DNA of 64,000 bases from Amaurobius ferox (Eukaryota; Arthropoda; Arachnida; Araneae; Amaurobiidae). Of this stretch, positions 12,515 through 23,231 are shown piece by piece. How positions within the stretch are numbered: position 1 is the stretch's first letter; each line of letters begins with the position of its first letter. The position numbers and the translations under genes were made by a program. The notes under the pieces were generated by a model that worked only from the letters and a program-made list of their open reading frames with translations, ran no database searches and had not been told where the DNA came from. The DNA lies in contig OX578145.1 in the NCBI GenBank assembly GCA_951213105.1, positions 121,829,925 through 121,893,924 on the forward strand, read 5' to 3'.

Positions 12515-14260
12515 TGTCAATTATAGTTCTACACAGGCGAAAGTACATTTTTTGACACGCCCATTCCCCTTTCTGCTGCGAGTGCTGGCAACCAAAATTC
12601 TTATTCGGCTTGAGAAGGCAATCCTCTTAAGAGGAAACTTTCCCCGTCTGAAGCAGACCTGAAAATCCCATGTTAATCAATAGGAAATTAAAAATAGCTA
12701 AATATAGCATTGGATTTTGAGATTTTTTCGTGGAATTGTTTGCAAAACGTAGCATTGGAGTATAAGTATTGGAGACGTTTATTTTTTAAATTAACGTGAA
12801 TGTGCAAAATATATTTTTTCAACCTTACTCACTGAAAGAAGACGTTCGAATCAAGGTAAAAAAAAATTCAGAAAGCCCGTTGAAAGATTGGAAATTTTAC
12901 TTTTTTATGCAAAAAGAAAATCTGAGCTATTCTGAACTCAAATTTTAAAATTGGTCAAGTATTGAATAGACGCAAAATAAATATATCCAATCTCTGCATG
13001 ATAGCACCATCTCAAAGTTTGACATTGTTAAATCGGTAACAGATTGTCGCAGAAGTTCAGCTTCACATGGATGGTGACTCGTTTGTGTCATCCCCCAAAG
13101 ACCAAAAGCGATGAGGTTATTGTGGTCACAATTCCTTGGATTTCGAGTTTTTGTTTTGAAAGCAGGTCTCCCAGTGAAATATCCAGCTATTTTGCCGAAA
13201 TGAATGGTCTGTCATTTTAAATTTTCCTACAATGAGTAATATATGTAAAGGAAAGTATTATGATGAGTCAAAAATCCTATTCCTAAATTTTGATGGATCT
13301 GAATATTTTGAGCATTCTTTAAAAAAATCAACCGTTCTTCAATGATGTCTGTGGGTACAACTGTCAAACAAGTTATGAAAATCAAATGAAATTTTCTTTG
13401 ATTATTTAAATCGATGAATGTACCAGGCGTATTTATTTTTGCTGAGGACAGACAGACTCAGAGAAAGCCTTCAAATTTTCAATTTTTTTTTTTCAAAAAT
13501 AAAATAAAGCATTTTAAAACATAAATACGTCTAAAAGTGTTACGGAATAACTATTTAATGTGCAATTTTTATAGAAAAACTAATACCATCATTTAAAGAC
13601 GCGGTTCTCGAAAGACTTCATGTTTCTAAATGAAATGAAAAACCTCATAAAAAACAAGAAATTTCTTATACTTTCATGACAAATGGTGTGCATACTTTAT
13701 TATTTAGGGTACAAATAAGTATTTTAATTCTCTTTTACATATTTGGTACAGTTTACGCGAATTCTCGGAAAAACCGGAAATGGCATCTGTAAAAACGCAA
13801 AACGAAATCCTTAGTGAATCTCCAAACCCCTGCAGAATTTTATGCTGAATCCATAACAGCCATCATCTAAACTCTACGAATCGCTAATATTGAGAAATAA
13901 ATGTTTCAAAAAGCATATTTAATCGAAAATGGAAAAAGAACTGGAAAGAGTAATCCTTAGTGAACCGCTATTCTTTCCGGAACTTGATACTGTATCCATA
14001 GCAGTCATCATCATAGCTACCTATATCTATAACAGATGCCGAGAAATAAAAGTTTCATATAAAATTTTTGAAACGAAATTAAAAAAGATACTGTAAGTGA
14101 AAATCCTTAGTGAACTTCCCTATACCTCTCCTGGAATTAGATGCTGAATCCTTATCATTTATTATCAAAGATTTTAAAATAAATCGAACCCTTTACAAAA
14201 GATCAGATTTTGTACATATAAATATTTAAAATATAATTATGCTGGAATTGATACAAAAAT
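12515..14260 (+). repeat. Third partial copy of the duplication's distal 5' flank
   Basis: The stretch is collinear with 7170-8250 of copy 1 and 27060-28530 of copy 2. Examples are ACACGCCCATTCCCCTTT (as at 7213), CAATCCTCTTAAGAGGAAAC (as at 7293) and the ATATAGCATTGGATTTTGAG block present in all three. It retains the 13430-14150 part that is missing from copy 1. It has no associated ~800-codon gene. The flank is therefore a dispersed repeat in its own right rather than only a passenger of the gene duplication. Confidence 0.8.
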
Positions 14261-14534
14261 ATCTGATGTGGGCAATACATGTCTTTCCTTACAGAATGCA
14301 ATGAATTTACTACTTTTATAGTAAAAAAATAATGTATAAGATACAGGGTACTGTATTTTCATCGTTGAATTGTACATTTGGCGGTTTTCCGGATGACAAC
14401 ATGTAATGTTATTTTAGAGTACCCAATAAACTTATATTTCACACAACTTATATTTCATTCAGCGATTATCAATATTGATTGCATCCTCAATAAGCTATAT
14501 AATCCATTTATTAATATATTTTAAAAATTCATTC

Positions 14535-15290
14535 ATTAACTAGGAGTCATTTTCATTAATTTAGCTTCATTTTTGACATTTTGACGAAATTTTCGTCACT
14601 CTGGGGCGAAATATCGCTAATCTGGTGATACTTTGCCAGATTATTTGCCAAGTTTGCCAAATGCATCACCAAGTGTTACAGACAAACGGAGAGAAGAACA
14701 TTTCTTATATACTGCAATGTATGCCCGTTATGTGACGGAAATCAGAATTTTCGAAATATTGCTACTCATTTGGCGTCATTTTTATCAATTTCACATTTTT
14801 TTTTGTCAATTTCCCAACATTTAAAAAAATCCACAAGTTTGTGAAATCCGGCTAAATTTCTCGCCAAGCGTTACAGACGGACGGACGGAGAAATGGGTTA
14901 TTCTTATAGTCTACTCATATGTTCTTTCCAAGAAATTGAATTTTCATCAACTAGTCGTCATTTCATTGATTCAGCGTCAGTTTCATCAATTTGGCTAATT
15001 TTTATCAATTGGGCGACAACATTTTAAAAGTCACCAAGTTGGAGTTATTCCGAAAAATTCGTCACCAAAATGTGATCCAAACGTTACGGACGGAAAAATA
15101 TGTTATTCTTATACTGCTCGAAGATTCTTATATTTCTTCCAAGATATTAAATTTTCATCATATTCGTCAATTTTATCAATTTGACAACATTTTCGACATC
15201 ATCGACATTCCGCCATATTTGCGCCAAAATCTCGCTAAGAGTTACGGACGGAGGTATAAGTTATTCTCATAGCAGATAAATGACTATAGG
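14535..15290 (+). repeat. Tandem repeat of ~210-240-bp units (TTTATCAATTTGGCGAC type)
   Basis: At least three diverged head-to-tail units are present. Each has a CATCAATTTGGC-type block, a CGCCAA..TTACGGACGGA block and a TTATTCTTATA..TTCTTCCAAGA block. The family recurs in reverse orientation at 29620-29760, 31250-31910 and 43180-43450. ORFs inside it (14633-14824, 14991-15272) are by-products of the repeat. Confidence 0.75.
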
Positions 15291-15399
15291 CGTTCAACTA
15301 CAAAAGTATTACCCAAAGTAACTTTTCCCAGGAACGAGGCACCTTAATCCTTCCATTGAGACAACATTATGCAAACGATATTCGTTCCACACAATTACT

Positions 15400-15780
15400 T
15401 GAAAAATAACAAGAATGATCAATCATGCTTAAAGCATTGATTATGAAACACTTTCCAACTTCACTGCAATTTTATTTAAAAAGTCGAAAATGCAATACAT
15501 TCCTCGGTAATATTTTAAAACTTATCACAATACTACATTAATTTATTATATTTGAAAACTTAAACCTTCATTGAAAAAAATGAACTTCATTCAAATGACG
15601 GCATTGAAATATAAATTGCCTAGTTTAAATATCTCTAAAATGCGATACATTCCACGGTAATATTTTTAAAACTATCATAATACTACGATAATTTATTATA
15701 TTTGAAAACAACTGAAAAATCTCGAAAACAACTGAAATTAATTCAAATGACATCATAGAAAAAATAACACGCCTGGATCT
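15400..15780 (-). repeat. Inverted partial copy of the gene family's 3' flank
   Basis: The reverse complement of 15400-15620 matches 2800-3060: the CAATTTATATTTC..TCATTT..ATGAAGTTCAT block, AAGTTTTCAAAT.TAATAAAT, and AAATAAAATTGCA..GTTGGAAAGTGTTT. Part of it is repeated a second time at 15620-15780. No gene fragment accompanies it. Confidence 0.65.
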
Positions 15781-16129
15781 CTCTATAAAAACAGAATTTC
15801 ATTCATAACTTTCTCCCATTCATTTCATTCATCACAATACTATAATAATTTAATTTATTTAAAAATTAAGACCATGGAGCTACAAGTAATTAAACTCTAT
15901 GCTTAAAACTTCATCGAAAATAATCGTCCTTCCTTTATAAAATCAATTAATATTTCATTCATAACAACCATGCAGACTCCATGTACTAAATTATTTTGTG
16001 TTAAAGAAATACAGCAATTCTAATACAATTCATTCTACATATTTTGCTGTTTACATTTTACATAAGTGAAAAATAGGCTTCGTTGTAGAAATAATCAAAT
16101 TTGGATAATCATTTAAACTCAAATATATT

Positions 16130-16303
16130 GTATTTGCGTTGTTTCAGTATGTAGATGCACAGAATTTAAGCAAAAATAAAGTAGTTTTAGGACGAATACA
16201 ACACTCAATATGAATTAAAAAGAACATAAAAAATCACGATTTTGAAACAAGATGGATGCCATATATCATTTTGAAGTGGGTCATGTGATCTTTTCATATC
16301 ATG
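16130..16303 (-). repeat. Interspersed repeat copy 2, part right of the LTR insertion in repeat order
   Basis: The reverse complement matches 1990-2165 of copy 1. It ends exactly at the target duplication TCATG (16299-16303) of the BEL/Pao element and resumes beyond it at 21862. Confidence 0.7.
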
Positions 16304-16456
16304 TGTTGAGAAAAATTGACTTCTAAGCAATTATGAAAGAACACCTTTATTTCCGTTGACTTACAGAACCATTTCTTTTTATAAAACAGTTTAAAATCAG
16401 TTATTCTTCTTTCTTGAGTTGAGTTGATAAATCCCCAACGCACGTGGTCTCCAACA
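16304..16456 (-). repeat. BEL/Pao 3' LTR
   Basis: This 153-bp direct repeat of 21709-21861 has TGTTG...CAACA termini. It carries CTTTATTT and TTTTTATAAAACAG words that could provide TATA or poly(A) functions on one strand or the other. Confidence 0.95.
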
Positions 16457-16470
16457 TCCTCCCCACTTTG
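16457..16470 (-). other. Polypurine tract of BEL/Pao element
   Basis: On the minus strand the bases next to the 3' LTR read AAAGTGGGGAGGA, a purine-rich run in the position required for plus-strand priming. Confidence 0.8.
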
Positions 16471-16492
16471 TAATTTCGATAAAATTGTTAAA

Positions 16493-19400
16493 TTACAAAT
16501 CTAATCTTTTGGGAATCTTTATAATACGTCCTGATCTCGAAATTTTAGTTTCAGGTAAGACTGAAGATGTAGGACAGTCACTGGATTCGTTTGGAAACAG
16601 AAAAGATTCTAAAACAACGTCTGTTGTTGATGACGATACCTCTAATGGATATAGGCGTTGAAATGGTCTTATCCTTTCCCCGCTGACCATCTTGACCTTT
16701 GCTACTCTTGCATGTCTGTCAGGACCAGGATAAATTTCCATGACTAAACCAAGGGGCCATTCAATTCTTTTTCTATCTGTTGAAACTAGAACTCCATCTC
16801 CGACTCTTAAAGTTTCTTCTCTGCTTTGACCTCGATGTACTAGCATGGCTAAGTATTCATTACGGAACCTCACGCGTAAATCTTTTCGTAATTGTTGGAG
16901 GTAACGCAATCTTCTATTGAAACTTTTGCTATCGATCACATCAAAATCTGTTACCCCATTGTTCGTAATATCTTGCATGAAACAGGCAGGAGTTAATGGC
17001 TCTAGCCCTAAAGCATTTCCTTCAACGTAAGTTAGAGGTCTAGAATTAATTGCAGCTTCACAGTCGCACAGAATTGTTTCAAGCTCTTCATACTTGACTA
17101 CGGCTCTGCCTAATACTCTTCTTAGTAATTCTTTGACCATCCTTACTAACCTTTCCCACCAGTCACCCCACCAAGCGGATGTAGGAGGATTAAATTTCCA
17201 CTGTATTTTCTTTACAGAGGAAAATGCTATGATTTCATTCCAATCAAGATTACGTAGTGCATTTTCGGCACCAACAAAGTTAGTCCCATTGTCATATCAG
17301 TGTAAATTATACTGACTTTTCCTCGTCTGGCTATAAATCTTCTTAATGCCATAATGAAACTATCTGTGGAAAGGGATTTCGTAAGCTCTAAATGAATTGC
17401 ACGATAAATGGCACAAGTAAATAAAACAATCCAGACCTTTTCGTTTGAAGATAAGATCAGTGGTCCAGCAAGATCTATTCCAGTCACTTCAAAAACATTT
17501 GCATTCTTAATTCGATCACGAGGTAAAGGAGCAAATGGTGGTTTGATTGGCTTTGCTTTAAATCTTTTGCAAACGACACACTGGGAAATGACTTGCTTTG
17601 CTAACCTTTGAATTCCTGTGATCCAGTAAGTCTCTCTAAGATTACTGATCAAAGTTCTTAATCCTACGTGCAGTAATTCTCTGTGTTTTTTATTAACTAA
17701 TTTTCGTATAATGGAATGATCTCGTGGGAGTAGAATTGGACACTTAAAGTCCTCCTTCTCATCTCCGAGAATCATCCTTGTTCTTACTCTTAAGAGTCCT
17801 TCGTTGTCCCTGAAAGTCTGCATCTTGTTTAGAGTGCTAACTTTCTTCTCTATGAAGCTATCCTTCTGTATTGTTTGAAATATCAATTTTTCAGTCGTTG
17901 AAACTTCTTCACTAGTCAGTTCTCCCTTTCTGCGTTCCTTTTCATGACAATTATGTATGAACCGTAATAACCACGTCACTATTATTTTGATTTTTGAGAA
18001 ATTAGAAAAATAAGACAGGTCTGAAACTGGACTTGATTCATTACAGCTTACGCTTGATAGAACGGTCCTCCTTTTTTCTGCATTTACTTCGTTTTCAGCG
18101 GCAGAAATTGATGAAGTGGGCCATTCTTGTGGTTCTAACTTTAACCAGTAAGGGCCTTCCCACCAACGACTCTTCAATAATGTACTTGCGTGACAGCCAC
18201 GGGACAACAGGTCTGCTACATTAAGAGTTCCGGGAATGTGATACCAATTGTTAGAATTGGTGTACTGTCGAATCTCTTTTACCCTGTTGCCGACAAAAGC
18301 ATTCCAATTTTCTTTATTTTTTATCCAAGTCAATGCTACCAATGAGTCGCTCCAAAAATATGATTCGCAGTTCGACAGATTCAAAATTTTGATGACTTGC
18401 ACATATAGTCTAGTAGCAATAACAGCCGACATGAGTTCCAACCTCGGAATTGTAATTTCTTTTAATGGAGAAACTCTTGATTTGCTAAGTACAAGACTTA
18501 CGGTTGTGTTTGTTCCATAGGATGTGCGTAGAAAAATGCAAGCTGCATATGCTGATTTACTAGCATCGCAAAAGGTGTGAAGACTTATCTTGCAATCATC
18601 AAACGTATCTGTTGAGAGTCTTCTTTGAATTTTATAATCATTTATCAAATGTATCTGTTCGAGCCACTTTTCGAATTCGTTTTTCAGTTCTTGTGGAAGT
18701 TCCGTGTCCCATCCACAATGTAAGATGAAAGCTTTTTGTAGGATTAATTTGGGAATCAGTGAAGTAGGACACGTTAAACCAATAGGGTCGAAAATACTCT
18801 GTGCTACTGATAATAATGTTCTTTTAGTGATTTTATCCTTAGGCATTGTAAATGGGTCGATGTGACAAAACATTGTATCATTTTCTGTATCCCACGTCAT
18901 TCCCAAGACGGATACAAGCTTTCTGTTCACTTCTGTTTCTGTGAATTTTACTGGAGACGTAGTCCAACCCCTAAGATCAAACTGAGTAGCCATCATCAGT
19001 TCTTTAGATTCTCTTATGAATTTGACTGCTTCTTCCTTTGTCTTCAGGCTAGTGACACAATTGTCAACATAAAAGGACTGTTTAAGTCGTTCAGTAGTAT
19101 TTTGTATGTTCGGTGGAGCATGTTCCAAGTGATAAGAAATTGTTGCTCCTAACAGAAACGGACTAGGAGACATGACAAAAACAATTTTGCAGTGTCTAAA
19201 AGTTTCTACTTCTTTTCTCTCCTCATTCTTCCACCAGAGAAAGCGGGCAAAATCTCTGTCTCTTGGAGATAAACTAATCTGTAGAAAAGCCCTACGGATA
19301 TCTGCTGTAACACCGATGGCGTTTCTTCTGAACAAAGTCAACAATTTAGGAATCAATTCGACTAAGTTCGGTCCTTTTTCGAGGCATGCATTTAAAAAGT

Positions 19401-20115
19401 TACCTTTCGAATCCTTGGCCTATGCGTCAAAAACTGGTCTAACCTTCGTCGTCAAACTGGAAAGTTTAATAACAGCATGGTGAAGCAGATAATAACCATG
19501 AAATGAGGTAATTTCATTGTTTGGCACACGTTCCACTACTCCTGACTGAAGCCATTCTTCAAATACATTTTCATACTCTTTTGTGTATCCTATATCGAGA
19601 CGTTTGGTAGTGCTTATAAGCCTTCTCATTGCCAGTTCTCTGTTGTCGTCTAAATCTGGATGCCCTTCTTTGAAAGGTAAGCGTACTTCATAGCGACGTT
19701 CTTCGTTAACTTGTAGTGTTTGCTGGAAAAACTCAGTCACTTCATTATCTAAAATTTCCTTCGTTTTTGTCTCGGCTGGATCTCTGTTACCAAGTGCATC
19801 CAGACTCCATAAATTTGCTAATTCTGAGTGACATATAAGAGTAATATTACTCAGTGTTGTACGGGATTTAATTTCTGGACCTTGAATTACCCATCCAATT
19901 TCAGTTTTGATTGCAGTTAAATTTTTATCTAAACAGACGACTGAATCAGTCATTAGCATACCTGAATAATCTGCTCCGATTAGTAAACCTATTTCTGAAG
20001 CACCTTCTCCTGCATTACTCAAAACTATATTCTGCTCTTTTAATAAGGGATATAAATTTGGATTTTCTATCCGGGGAACAGAACTACATATCTTAGCTTG
20101 ATCTAGTACAGACAT
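16493..20115 (-). pseudogene. pol: BEL/Pao pol (linker, RT, RNase H, integrase), broken
   Basis: Frame order on the minus strand: 20115-19420 holds the linker and RT start (a LPFKEGHPDLDDNRELA block). 19356-17227 holds RT with the YVDN active site, a Peptidase_A17-type region, RNase H blocks (HTFCDASKSAYAACIF, IPRLELMSAV), the integrase HHCC zinc module ending CVVCKRFKA, and the first two integrase acidic positions (GIDLAGPL, IYTD). 17140-16493 holds the third integrase acidic residue (CEAAINSRPLT) and a DUF5641-like C-terminus (GDGVLV...WPLG.V...PG.D...R). An in-frame nonsense codon lies at 19420-19422, and a frameshift near 17290 separates the integrase catalytic residues. Enzymatic activity from this copy is not expected. 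Confidence 0.9.
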
Positions 20116-20369
20116 CTGGTATTGATATTTTCCATCTAAACTCTGTATTGATATGTCATATACATTATGAGCTCTGGGTTTAATTTCTGATCATCCGAAT
20201 AAACAATGACTCAATGTCTCTTGACCTGAGAATCTTAGATTTAGTCGTTTTGCGATATCACTACGAATGTACGACCTCTGTGCAAAGAGTGCTCTCACTA
20301 ATCTAGGTTTACCTTCACTTAATATTCGGACGAGCACTGTTTGAAGTAGTATCGGACCACTTCGATTAG

Positions 20370-21679
20370 TTAATAGAACACTTGATTCACTCTCATTATT
20401 CGAAAATGTCTCTGCTGTTTCTTTGGTTCTTTCTCTGCTTTCTTATTTGGCGACGAATTTGGCAGTTCAGAGCACATAATAACATTATGACGTTTATCAC
20501 AGATAAGACATTTAACCATTGCCTTGCATTTTTTTGCATTGTGACCGACCCTTAAACAGATATAACAGGCTCCTTTTTTTCGAAGTAGTTCCCTTTTTCT
20601 GTCCATAGAAAAATGTCTAATTTTGAAACACTCTGTTGAATTATGAGATGTTTTACTGCACCGCAAACACATTTTTCCTAGCACTTTTATTTCGCTGTGA
20701 AAAAATACAAGCAGCGGTAGGTATCGAAGAGTTATAGTTATGAGAGAAACTTGAACGAGGGATTTGCAATCGTTCCTCACTTTCAACTTCTAGCTTCAAA
20801 AATTGTAAGAGAGACGTTAAGTTGTCAGTTTCTTCGCCAATTTTAGCATTAAACTTTCTACGAGATTTCTCCCAAACTCTCAAAATTTCTTCAGGTAGAG
20901 CCGATTCTACCAATGGGTACAACATAGAAGCATATTTTTCAGATGTAACACCCAAAGTTTCTAATGCCCGTAATTGAGTTTCTAATGTATCATAAAGTGT
21001 GCTTAACGACTTGGCTCCCTTCTTTGAAACTTGTACCAAGACTAAATTTAACAACTCTCGAACATATATTTCAATAAGTAATTCGTCTCTGGCAAAACGC
21101 GATTTAGAGTTGTTCTAATGCTTTATGATAATTGAATCCTGATGGAGGAAAACTTTCTACAAGTTCCTTGGCGACGTCTTCAGTGGCCTGAACCAAATAC
21201 TGAAATTTATCATCGTCATCAATTGTTTCATCCTCATCGATTTTTCTGAACTGACCCTAGAAGCCGAGCCAATTTTTTATATCCCCATCAAAATGTTTCA
21301 GTTCTAATTTAGGTAACTTGAAATGTCGCTTACCTTGTCCAAAAACACTTTCTTGGCCAATATTTAAATGATCGATTTCTTTCTTTTCTAATAAACCTTC
21401 ATACTTGGTTTTCATGAGTATCCACCAGGTTTTATAACTTTTGGCACCATCGATTTCCTTGGCGAAATTTTCTTCATTGAAATCTTCTTCATCTAGAATT
21501 AAATCTTTGATAGAATTGTCCAATTCAAACAAATGGGCCGCTCTATCCTCAAGTATCTTGAAATGGGGTATCACTTCTACTTTCAGCATTGGAACGGCCT
21601 TTAATTTCATTTCTAATTGCTGCGCCGCTAATGTAAACAAACGCCCAGCTTCTGTTCTTTCCTTATTTAATTTTTCCAT
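20370..21679 (-). pseudogene. gag: BEL/Pao gag, broken
   Basis: It starts at ATG 21679, 30 bp inside the 5' LTR. The N-terminal part (DUF1759-like) contains KLPKLELKHFDGDIKNW, the family hallmark. It is cut by a nonsense codon at 21257-21259 and by frameshifts near 21110 and about 20700. The C-terminal part has three Cys/His knuckles (CLRCSKTSHNSTEC, CYICLRVGHNAKKC, CLICDKRHNVIMC), typical of BEL gag. The protease stretch between 20370 and 20115 is in pieces and was not resolved. Confidence 0.85.
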
Positions 21680-21686
21680 CTTATAA

Positions 21687-21704
21687 GTCCTGTCGCGGAA
21701 GCCA
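21687..21704 (-). other. Primer-binding site of BEL/Pao element
   Basis: On the minus strand TGGCTTCCGCGACAGGAC lies four bases inside the 5' LTR. A leading TGG complementary to a tRNA CCA end is standard. The tRNA species was not identified. Confidence 0.75.
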
Positions 21705-21708
21705 GTTT

Positions 21709-21861
21709 TGTTGAAAAAAATTGACTTATAAGCAATTATGAAAGAACACCTTTATTTCCGTTAACTTACAGAACCATTTCTTTTTATAAAACAGTTTAAA
21801 ATCAGTTATTCTTTTTTCTCGAGTTCAGTTGATAAATCCCCAACGCACGTGGTCTCCAACA
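21709..21861 (-). repeat. BEL/Pao 5' LTR
   Basis: This is a 153-bp direct repeat of 16304-16456 with about six substitutions between them. Confidence 0.95.
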
Positions 21862-22285
21862 TCATGGTCACGTGAACTTTTCATATAAGAGGTGTAATTA
21901 TTATTTTAATTTTTATTTAAAAAACTACGGAATATATTTCGCTGAATGTTTTTATATATATTTTATGGAACAATTTGAATATTACATAAAATTTTTGAAG
22001 CAATTTGTGAATTTTAAATCCGCTTAAAAAATGTTTGAAAAATTAGGTCCCATAGGGCTCAATGTATTTCATTTTTTCAACCCGGGTTCAATCCAAAACT
22101 AATTGGGTGATATTATTCATTTATATTCCTATAGGTCCTACAGACCGTCTGAACAACATACGAAAATTTCATTTTGATTAAGTTATTTTTACGGCAGTTA
22201 TCGTGCTAACGGATGGACAGACAGACAGACAGACAGAATGAACAAAGAAATAAACACTTTTCAACTTTGCTGTAAAGTATTAAAA
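21862..22285 (-). repeat. Interspersed repeat copy 2, part left of the LTR insertion in repeat order
   Basis: The reverse complement matches 1565-1975 of copy 1, including the TCTGTCTG tract at 22215-22237. With 16130-16303 it makes one ancestral copy, interrupted by the retrotransposon. Confidence 0.75.
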
Positions 22286-22721
22286 ATGATATAAGGTTGT
22301 TAAGCGATATAATTAAACCCAGTGAGTTTATATTTAAAAAATAAAATATCATGTTGTTAAGAAACGGAATTAACTCAATTACTTATTATAGCAGTAAATC
22401 TCTCTAAGAAACGGTATTAAACGAAGCGAGAACAGATATTCTTACACCTTTTTAGTATAATTAAATTAAATATTTTAATAAAATATTTAGAAAAACAATT
22501 TCATTTAAGATATTATAGGAATTTGCACATAATTGAAGTTTAAATTTCTTTATATTATATATTCTGCATATTACCAGTAAGTTGTATGAATGAAATATTT
22601 ATTGATTTCGCATCGACAGGTAGATGATTTATATTTCGATATCATTTGAATAAAATTAATTTTATTTAACTAGAATTGTCTTCTTCAATCAAGTTTGAAA
22701 GTTTCAAGTATAATATATTAC

Positions 22722-22830
22722 TATAGTACTATTGGTATATTCTATAGTTTTATTAGTATATTACTATAGTAATATTATACAGTACTATTAGTAATAGTAT
22801 TCCTATAGTGCTATTACCATAGTTTAAAAT
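22722..22830. repeat. Local ACTATAGTA/TACTATTAG palindromic minisatellite
   Basis: Repeated TATTACTATAGTA and TACTATTAGTA words are present, absent from the matching site in copy 1 (near 2920), where a single CTATAGAACTATA is found. Confidence 0.75.
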
Positions 22831-23231
22831 ATATCAACGCTGAATGTATAATATTTTAGAGATGTTTAAATAAAATTGCATTTTACATATTATTTGTAAG
22901 AACTTTGGCATATTGAGCTGCTGCATGCTGTTACTGTGTACACTTATCCATTTTATGCTGTTAGGATACACTTGCAAAATTGCTTTACAAATTACAATAC
23001 TTTATAAATTGTTACAACATATTTGCCAATGACATACAAACATAAAAACTGTATTACACTGAAAAATTGTTTTAGTAGGGAGAAAAAAATCTCATGTTCC
23101 ATATTTTTCATAATTATTTTTTTAGGCAAGGGAGAAAAAACAACAAGTTTTCAAATAATTCTTATGACCAGCGTTTGTTTAAAATTTTCCCACGTGTTCC
23201 TTCCCTTGTCCCCCTAAGCTATATCTGGTGT

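Larger units (their letters stand above)
16304..21861 (-). mobile_element. BEL/Pao LTR retrotransposon, complete but defective
   Basis: Two 153-bp direct LTRs (16304-16456 and 21709-21861) begin TGTTG and end CAACA, and differ at about six positions. A 5-bp target duplication TCATG flanks the element (16299-16303 and 21862-21866). Minus-strand orientation is shown by the primer-binding site inside 21709, the polypurine tract inside 16456, and gag-to-pol order reading downwards. The protein order gag with three zinc knuckles, protease-linker, RT, RNase H, integrase and DUF5641-type tail is that of BEL/Pao. Nonsense codons and frameshifts make it non-autonomous. It is inserted in an older interspersed repeat whose halves flank it. 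Confidence 0.95.
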
